Positions 58,306 to 64,000 of a stretch of 64,000 nt of DNA are shown piece by piece. The stretch is from positions 2,778,001-2,842,000 of the forward strand of contig JBGVUE010000001.1 in assembly GCA_041861885.1 (NCBI GenBank). The letters run 5' to 3'. A program made the translations under genes and the position numbers. The notes under the pieces were generated by a model. It worked only from the letters and a program-made list of their open reading frames with translations, ran no database searches and had not been told where the DNA came from. Positions within the stretch are counted from its first letter, which is position 1, and every line of letters starts with the position of its first letter. The DNA comes from Haloimpatiens sp. FM7315 (GTDB lineage Bacteria > Bacillota > Clostridia > Clostridiales > Clostridiaceae).

Positions 58306-58977
58306 TTAGCTTGCAGTTACATTTCTTAATATTATTCTCTTAATAATATTATTTTTAAGTAAAAAAATAATTGCTATAGGTCTTTTTTTACTTTGTATAT
58401 AGCAATATTCATCATAATCATCTATTTTTAGTTCATATTTATTATTCTTAAAACCTTTTATAATTGACCAACTTAAAGGATATTCACTATTCTTTTCTAA
58501 AGGGTATATTTGTTTTAGTGAATATTCTTTTTTTAATTTATCTTTATTATCATTTATCTTTATTCCTTTTGTTGTAGATATCTTAGAATTAATAATATCT
58601 ATTTCTATAACAGTACTACCTGTTAAATCAAAATTATTATTTGAATTAACTGTAAATTGTATATTAGGATAATATACTGAAATAGCCATCATTTGCTATA
58701 ACAATTTTATCTTTTATATTTGTAATACTTAAAGGTTTACCCATAATATCAATTAATTCTTCATATTTAGTATCAAATACAGAAATATTTTTAATTTCGA
58801 ACTCATTTTCTAAATTAACTATTTCTTTTTGTTCTTTTTCTTTACATTTATACCATTATTAATTTTGCCTGTATAATCAACGGTTTTGTTAAAATTCACC
58901 AATAATAAACTTATAAATAAAAAAACAAATAAAAAAACACTTATACATATTATTACTAAAAATTTTTTTATAAACAT
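58306..58977 (-). CDS. Membrane-anchored extracellular protein of unknown function (frameshifted)
   Basis: About 222 residues. One N-terminal membrane helix (FLVIICISVFLFVFLFISLL), then an extracellular part: EFEIKNISVFDTKYEELIDIMGKP, YYPNIQFTV and WSIIKGFKNNKYELKIDDY. ELIDIMGKP resembles the strand-turn of SmpA/OmlA- or PepSY-like small domains, which is only an impression. Frame breaks: an AAA run near 58843 and a shift near 58688. SD GAGGCG lies just before the ATG at 58977. Bounded by the two 68-base repeat copies. Confidence 0.5.
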
Positions 58978-58990
58978 TCGCCTCTTAATA

Positions 58991-59041
58991 CAAATTACAA
59001 GTAATATATTGTGTTAAATTCAATATATTACTTGTAATTTG
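58991..59041. repeat. Perfect 21-bp inverted repeat
   Basis: CAAATTACAAGTAATATATTG and its exact complement with a 9-base spacer, 13 bases upstream of the gene starting at 58977. No T-tract follows; it may be an operator or cruciform rather than a terminator. Confidence 0.85.
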
Positions 59042-59113
59042 TTTAACATATTCCTTTGTAAAAATAAACCATTATGCAAATATCTTATTTTAATAATCCT
59101 TAACCATATATTC

Positions 59114-59182
59114 CTACATCCGCTCTGCTATGCCTACCAACAACCATTGGTACTAGTATAATTTAACTTAACCGTCCCCAAG
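59114..59182 (-). repeat. 68-base duplicated sequence, copy 2
   Basis: Same sequence as 58195-58262 with about five changes; its end is the first unit of the 30-base tandem array at 59161. Confidence 0.88.
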
Positions 59183-59244
59183 GTTACCATAATTAACTTA
59201 ACCGTCCCCAAGGTTACCATAATTAACTTAACCGTCCCCAAGGT
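59161..59244 (-). repeat. 30-base tandem array containing three reverse cores
   Basis: Unit AATTAACTTAACCGTCCCCA plus AGGTTACCAT, repeated with cores at 59168, 59198 and 59228. The last unit overlaps the stop of the ABC permease, whose final residues (PWGRLS) are read from it. Confidence 0.92.
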
Positions 59245-60342
59245 TTTGAAATTTCCCTTATTAATAGTGTTAAAAATACTATTAACACTATTATCATTCC
59301 TATAATAATCCTGTAAGGACTCCAAAGTCCCATATAAAAACTAAATCCAGAAAGATCGTTTATTATTTGAGAGGATGCTATAGGTAATAAATTTGTTATA
59401 ACCTTAAAAATTCTTCCCGGTATTTTTGCAAATATTGTAATTAGGTAAAAGATATTTATTGCAATTCCTATGACTGTGGAAAGACTTGTTTTTGATGTCT
59501 TAATGGATATCCATGCTAACATAGTTGCAAGGGCAAATATCCCTAAGATTTCACTTATAGTCATAAGTATCATAGCTCCACCTAAAGTAAAATTTCCTAT
59601 AGAAAATAAAGCATATACTTTAAAGCTACTATTTAACCCATTGAATCCAGCAGTTGTACCTAAAACAAGCCCAGTTCCAAGCAATGCTGCTAAAACTAAA
59701 ATAACACCATACATAATAACCGGTATAAGTCTTAAAAGCAGCAGCTTTTTTCAATTTTGTTGCAAAAATAATTTCCATGCTTCCATCCTCTATGCTTTCA
59801 GAGTAAGTAGCAGCAGCAAAGAAAGTTACCATAAATATAATTATTAAAAATATTACTTTAAGATTATCAATTCCGTAATTCCAAAAATAACATGCTTCAA
59901 ACCTTACAAAAGGTGTCTTTACCTTATGAATTTCTTTTAATGCCTTATTTCGCTCTTGTTTTGGAATTCTTTCTAGGATTTTTATAAATTTCTTCTTCCA
60001 GCATTCATAAAAGTTTTTAGCGTATTCATCTTTAAAATCTTCAATTCTATTTTCACTATACAAAACTCCAGGATAACTGGAAACTAAACCATATATATAA
60101 CCAACAAGAGGCTGATATTTTATTTCATCTGATTTTTCATCTCTTACCTTTTTAAGTCCGAGATATAATTTATCTTCTGTGATTTTCCCAGAATACACCG
60201 ACTCTTCTTTTACTATTTTAGGTAAATCCTTTTGTCCGCTAACAATCATCACATTTAATCCCATAGTTAATATGAATACAGCTATTACTGACAATAAAAC
60301 ATATTTTGTATGAAGACGCCTTTTAATTTCCTCATTTAACAT
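59223..60342 (-). CDS. ABC-2 type permease, second subunit (frameshifted)
   Basis: About 373 residues with six membrane segments and a large extracellular loop after TM1 (SVYSGKITEDKLYLGLKKVR). The frames meet near 59748: one base fewer, or two more, in the T6 run there gives KKLLLLRLIPVIMYGVILVLAAL. The homologous partner is the next gene, so they form a heterodimeric exporter with the ATPase at 61577. The C-terminal residues PWGRLS come from a repeat copy. Starts 4 bases after the partner stop. Confidence 0.8.
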
Positions 60343-60346
60343 TTTT

Positions 60347-61573
60347 TCACCTTCTTATATAGTTTACTATCGCAAGTGTTATACTAAGTAAGAAAATAAT
60401 TATACTTAATACCACACATAATGAAGGCATCCAAACAGTTTTACCCATAATAGTTGTAATCGGAAATTTTACCAAATCCATATATTGAGAATATGAGAAT
60501 ATTGCTCCTCCAGGAAGTATAAGCTCAATTAAATTTAAAATTTTGGAATTTATATTAATAAATACACCAAGCATGATAGCTCCTAAAGCTGTGAGCACTG
60601 AAATTTGAACAGCTCTTGAGGACTTCTTAGCTATAGATGAAATAAAAACAGTAAAAGCAGCTATAGTTAGTATACTTATCCATCCTAAAATAAACATCTT
60701 ACTAAGTACTTCATTCATAGTAAAAGGAAGAATATTTGTTCCATCAACCTGCAGTGATGTATTTAACGCATCCCTAGGAAGAAAATGTTTTAAAAGCAAA
60801 ATATAAATTAAAGCTCCGCATAGATAAATAATAGATGCCATAATTAATGGTATAATAATCTTTGCTGCTGTAAGACTTTTCCTTCCCTTTGCTGTAGCTT
60901 TTATTATTTCATCTAGTCCGCTTTCTTTGTCTTTAGCTATAATTGGCCCTGCAAAAATTCCTGTCATAATCATAAGGACAAATGAAAAAAGCATTATGTG
61001 GCTGATTCCATCAGACCATTCTTTAAATCCGCTGTAATATACATAGGGCTTTTTAACTTTATTCCACATTGACAAAGCCAATGACTTTTCATTTTCATTG
61101 TGTGCATTATTATTAATATAATTTCTATAATATAAATCTTCATTTTCATAAAAATGTCTTCCTGCATCCTTAGAAATATGCAAGAGGTCTTTCATAGACT
61201 CTCCTTTTATATTCCTCAATTTATACTCCTGCGTAACCAATATATCAGCATATACAGTATATTTTAATAAATTTTTATTCATAACTATACTGGTTTCATC
61301 TTTTCCTTTTAATGAATCAAGAAAATAATCGCAGCCCTTTTGCAATTTATCTTCTGTCATTTCTCCTTCTGTACCTTTTCTATCATTAGCTGCTGCCTGT
61401 ATCGCTGCCCTTCCTTTATAATTTGAATAACACTTTGTCTGCATAAAATCTACAGTGGCTCCCCCTACAATAAACCATGTCCAGAATACAGAAAGAATAA
61501 CTGCAATTAAAACATATGTCATAACTCTTTTAAAATTAAGCTGTCTTCTTAGTTCTTCAATAAATACCTCCAT
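60347..61573 (-). CDS. ABC-2 type permease, first subunit
   Basis: 408 residues, intact. TM1 (17-36), a large extracellular helical loop (about 40-205), then five or six helices from LFSFVLMIMTGIFAGPIIA onward, with the ABC-2 cytoplasmic stretch KDKESGLDEIIKATAKGRKSL. It begins 3 bases after the ATPase stop. With the other subunit and the VanRS-like genes it resembles the antimicrobial-peptide or lantibiotic-type detox exporters of Firmicutes; the substrate is unknown. Confidence 0.85.
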   Translation of the reverse strand: MEVFIEELRRQLNFKRVMTYVLIAVILSVFWTWFIVGGATVDFMQTKCYSNYKGRAAIQAAANDRKGTEGEMTEDKLQKGCDYFLDSLKGKDETSIVMNKNLLKYTVYADILVTQEYKLRNIKGESMKDLLHISKDAGRHFYENEDLYYRNYINNNAHNENEKSLALSMWNKVKKPYVYYSGFKEWSDGISHIMLFSFVLMIMTGIFAGPIIAKDKESGLDEIIKATAKGRKSLTAAKIIIPLIMASIIYLCGALIYILLLKHFLPRDALNTSLQVDGTNILPFTMNEVLSKMFILGWISILTIAAFTVFISSIAKKSSRAVQISVLTALGAIMLGVFININSKILNLIELILPGGAIFSYSQYMDLVKFPITTIMGKTVWMPSLCVVLSIIIFLLSITLAIVNYIRR

Positions 61574-61576
61574 TTT

Positions 61577-62440
61577 TTATGCCTCCTTTACATTTACAAG
61601 ATAAAAATCATTTAAAGAAGGCGGCACCGCTCTGCTGTCTACCAGAGGAGATTCTGCAATATATCTTATTGTAACTTTCCCATTATCTTCATTACGAAAA
61701 TTCATAATTTTATATTCTTTTTCAAGTTTTGCAGCTTCACTTTCTAATACAGTAGTTTCAAATACTCTGCCTTCAAGGGTTTTGATTAGAGTTTGATTCT
61801 GCCCGCTTATAATTATTCTGCCTTTTTCCATAAGCACAAGATAATTTGCTATAAACTCAATATCTGAAACAATATGAGTTGAAAGTATTACAATTTTTTC
61901 TTTACTTATTTGAGCTAAGTACTTGCGGAATTTTCTTCTCTCTTCTATATCTAACCCAGCAGTAGGCTCGTCTACAATTAAAATTTCAGGGTCATTAAGC
62001 ATCGCTTGGCATATTCCAGCTCTTCTTTTCATTCCTCCTGAAAGTTCATCAATCTTTTTCTTTCTAACTTCTTCTAAATTGAATTCACTTAAAAGCTCAG
62101 TAATCCTTTTATTTCTTAACCTTTTGCCTATTCCTTTTAAAACTCCAATATAATTCAGGAAATCCTCAACTGATTGATTTTTATCGTAACCAAATTGCTG
62201 AGGCAGATATCCTATTTTATCTAAATATTTACATCCAAGCTTATTAATATCTGAATCATCTAATATTATTTTCCCAGAAGAGGGCTTTAAATTTCCTACC
62301 ATCATTCTCATAAATGTAGTCTTTCCTGCACCATTTGGTCCTAAAAGTCCCCAAATACCTGGTGTGAATTTCAATTTTACATTATCAACAGCTTTTAAAT
62401 CTTTAAACTGCTTAGAAACATTATTAATACATAATTCCAT
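61577..62440 (-). CDS. ABC transporter ATP-binding protein, antimicrobial-export type
   Basis: 287 residues. Walker A is GPNGAGKTTFMRM, the signature is LSGGMKRRAGICQAM, Walker B is ILIVDEPTAGLD and the switch His is in VILSTHIVSDI. The C-terminal tail DSRAVPPSLNDFYL is characteristic of the ATPases paired with two ABC-2 permeases and a VanS-like sensor. First gene of the exporter operon; SD AAGGAGGA lies 7 bases before the ATG. Candidate regulator boxes sit about 70 bases upstream. Confidence 0.9.
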   Translation of the reverse strand: MELCINNVSKQFKDLKAVDNVKLKFTPGIWGLLGPNGAGKTTFMRMMVGNLKPSSGKIILDDSDINKLGCKYLDKIGYLPQQFGYDKNQSVEDFLNYIGVLKGIGKRLRNKRITELLSEFNLEEVRKKKIDELSGGMKRRAGICQAMLNDPEILIVDEPTAGLDIEERRKFRKYLAQISKEKIVILSTHIVSDIEFIANYLVLMEKGRIIISGQNQTLIKTLEGRVFETTVLESEAAKLEKEYKIMNFRNEDNGKVTIRYIAESPLVDSRAVPPSLNDFYLVNVKEA

Positions 62441-62467
62441 AAAATATTCCTCCTTATAAAAACGTTA

Positions 62468-62513
62468 AAACCTTCCTTTCATCTTAAGTATAACTAAGAC
62501 AAAAGGAAGGTTT
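62468..62513 (-). terminator. Hairpin between sensor kinase and exporter operon
   Basis: AAACCTTCCTTT and AAAGGAAGGTTT form a 12-bp stem around a 22-base loop. It could end the two-component transcript or act as an attenuator ahead of the exporter genes. Confidence 0.6.
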
Positions 62514-62530
62514 ATTCAGAATTTATTCAG
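62511..62530 (-). promoter_or_regulatory. Direct-repeat boxes, possible response-regulator site
   Basis: TTTATTCAG occurs at 62511-62519 and 62522-62530, 11 bases apart, one helical turn, as is usual for OmpR-family sites. It sits upstream of the exporter ATPase gene. Confidence 0.4.
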
Positions 62531-62547
62531 TATTTATAAAGATTTTA

Positions 62548-63651
62548 TTAAGAATTAGGTAAAGTGATAATAAACATAGTGTGTCCTTCTTTACTAGAAG
62601 CTTTTATAGAACCCTTATGTTTTTCTACAATTTGTTTTGCAATGGCAAGACCAAGTCCTGCACCAGCAGATTGACTTCTTGATTTATCTCTTCTATAAAA
62701 CTTTTGAAATATAAGTTTTAGCTCCTCATCACTTATTACATCACCATCATTTTCTATAAATAACTCTGTAATACTATCTTCAGCTTTTCCTCTTATTTTT
62801 ATAACAGAATCTTTATTACTGTATGCTATAGCATTTTTTAGTAAATTATTTAATACCCTTGCAAACAGCACTCCATCTACATAAATCTTCATATCTTTAG
62901 GAACTTCTATGTCAAATTTTAAGTTCTTCTTTTTAAGCAGAGGATATAATTCTTCAGTAAGCTGCTCTAAGAAAAATACTGCATCAAGTGAAGTTTTATT
63001 CAAAGGTATTTCCTGAAGATTAAACCTTGTAATATCAAAAAACTGATTTGTCAAATCTTCCAGCCTGTAGGATTTTTTCAGAAGCTTTTTTATATAATCT
63101 TTACGAATATCCTCTGGCACTTTTGATTCATCCAAAATTGAAAGATATCCTATTATACTTGCTAATGGTGTTTTTAAGTCATGTGCTAAATATGTTACAA
63201 GGTCATTTTTCTTATTTATCTCTACCAATGCCTCTTTCTTTATTATATCTTTTTCATGAATAACATCCCTAATCTTTGAATCAATAAGCTTTAATTTTTC
63301 ATCTTTCTCCGGTATTTCTCCTTTAGCTAGCAAATCTATCCTTGTTTCTATCTTATTTATAAGCCGTTTTTCTTCATCCTTTCTTGCACGTTGTGCTGTA
63401 AAATAAGTAATAACCTCTAAAAGCACAATGCAGATAACAGTTAGTCTAATCAATATATCTTTAAGTTTGGGCCAATAAAAAACTCCCTTTGTATGTTCCA
63501 TTCCTAAAAAGTTTACTTTTTCTCTATTAAATAGTATTTGCTTTTCAAAATACTCTCCTAAAATCCCTTCAAAACTAAAATCAATATATATCATAACTGC
63601 AATAAATATTAAAAAAAACAAAATATAATAATTTATTCTTTTACGCTTCAA
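62548..63651 (-). CDS. VanS-like sensor histidine kinase
   Basis: 367 residues, intact. TM1 (8-27) and TM2 (about 70-90) flank a short extracellular loop of about 40 residues. HisKA has the phospho-His in VTYLAHDLKTPLASIIGYLS, and HATPase_c has LNNLLKNAIAYS and SAGAGLGLAIAKQI. A short sensor loop is typical of kinases that detect cell-wall antibiotics, often together with their ABC partner. The start overlaps the end of the response regulator by 11 bases. It would control the exporter at 59223-62440. Confidence 0.92.
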   Translation of the reverse strand: MKRKRINYYILFFLIFIAVMIYIDFSFEGILGEYFEKQILFNREKVNFLGMEHTKGVFYWPKLKDILIRLTVICIVLLEVITYFTAQRARKDEEKRLINKIETRIDLLAKGEIPEKDEKLKLIDSKIRDVIHEKDIIKKEALVEINKKNDLVTYLAHDLKTPLASIIGYLSILDESKVPEDIRKDYIKKLLKKSYRLEDLTNQFFDITRFNLQEIPLNKTSLDAVFFLEQLTEELYPLLKKKNLKFDIEVPKDMKIYVDGVLFARVLNNLLKNAIAYSNKDSVIKIRGKAEDSITELFIENDGDVISDEELKLIFQKFYRRDKSRSQSAGAGLGLAIAKQIVEKHKGSIKASSKEGHTMFIITLPNS

Positions 63652-64000
63652 TTATGTAACCTACCCCCCACACAGTTTTTATGTATTCAGGATGTTCAAA
63701 AGAATCTCCCATCTTTTCCCTTAAATTTCGAATATGAACTGTTATTGTATTTGTGGATTTTGAATAATACTCATCTTCTCTTAAAAGATGAAATAACTTT
63801 TCTCCATTTACAACTTGTCCTTTATTTAATAACAATATCTTTAAAATACTAAACTCTGTAGGTGTTAATTTCAATTCTCCCCCATTTAAACTTACATTTC
63901 TGCTCTTTATATCTAAAATCAGTCCTTTATAATATATGATATCCTGATCTTTGGTATCTTCTCCATACTGCTTGTATCTTCTAAGCTGAGCCTTAATTCT
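63641..64000 (-). CDS. VanR-like response regulator, 5' end outside window
   Basis: The last 120 residues of an OmpR-family regulator. RIKAQLRRYKQYG marks the end of the receiver and the linker. The winged helix follows: LTPTEFSILKILLLNKGQVV, then NTITVHIRNLREKMG and the recognition end IKTVWGVGYIIEA. The receiver domain lies beyond 64000. Couples to the adjacent sensor kinase; a candidate target site is 62511-62530. Confidence 0.93.
   Translation of the reverse strand, partial: RIKAQLRRYKQYGEDTKDQDIIYYKGLILDIKSRNVSLNGGELKLTPTEFSILKILLLNKGQVVNGEKLFHLLREDEYYSKSTNTITVHIRNLREKMGDSFEHPEYIKTVWGVGYIIEA

Noticed and set aside
31230..59244. CRISPR array made of the GGGGACGG repeats
   Set aside because: Spacing is irregular, orientation alternates, the core is too short and no cas genes are present.
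59134..59325. Small protein with LGTVKLIMVT repeats
   Set aside because: It is only the translation of the 30-base tandem DNA repeat and overlaps the permease end.

Overview
The window is low-GC (very AT-rich) Firmicute DNA, most consistent with Clostridium sensu stricto. Supporting features are strong purine-rich Shine-Dalgarno (SD) sequences (AGGAGG, GGGGGA), a tetrahydrofolate riboswitch with FolT, BioY, pyruvate carboxylase, OmpR-type two-component systems and small hemerythrin and BFD-type proteins. No rRNA, tRNA, CRISPR array or prophage was seen.

Layout. 1-4.4 kb: an exopolysaccharide-type operon on the minus strand (degenerate GGDEF receptor, secreted DUF2334 protein, processive GT2) and a flavin reductase. 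4.5-18 kb: OppA-type binding protein, M24 aminopeptidase, two chemoreceptors, an ABC-2 exporter operon with a large membrane partner, and a possible small secreted peptide. 18-26 kb: folT with THF riboswitch, pyruvate carboxylase, an Amidase_6 protein, a membrane dipeptidase and a membrane diguanylate cyclase. 26.2-31.2 kb: a candidate C-rich small RNA with its own promoter and terminator, a polysaccharide deacetylase, and a response regulator-histidine kinase-lipoprotein unit. 31.4-36.5 kb: cobQ, bioY with promoter and BirA-like operator, and a YhgE/Pip-type membrane protein. 36.8-46 kb: TIM-barrel protein, methyltransferase with an internal minisatellite, acetyltransferases, a sigma/anti-sigma pair and a REP-associated tyrosine transposase (RAYT). 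46.7-50.6 kb: a decayed IS4-type element interrupted by an IS21-type element. 50.7-59.2 kb: small accessory enzymes, a broken phosphotransferase-family gene and small membrane proteins. 59.2-64 kb: two ABC-2 permeases, an ATPase and a VanS/VanR-like two-component system running off the window.

The most distinctive structure is a dispersed repeat with core GGGGACGGTTAA. I count 26 intact cores and two degenerate ones, all between 31.2 and 59.3 kb. Many form convergent pairs (GGGGACGGTTAA ... TTAACCGTCCCC), and one pair sits on each side of the RAYT gene. This looks like a clostridial REP/RAYT system.

Quality caveat. More than twenty genes are broken by single-base shifts, nearly all at homopolymer runs and nearly all repaired by adding one base. 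Consensus sequencing error is the simplest explanation, so frameshifted genes are described below as whole genes unless other evidence points to real decay.
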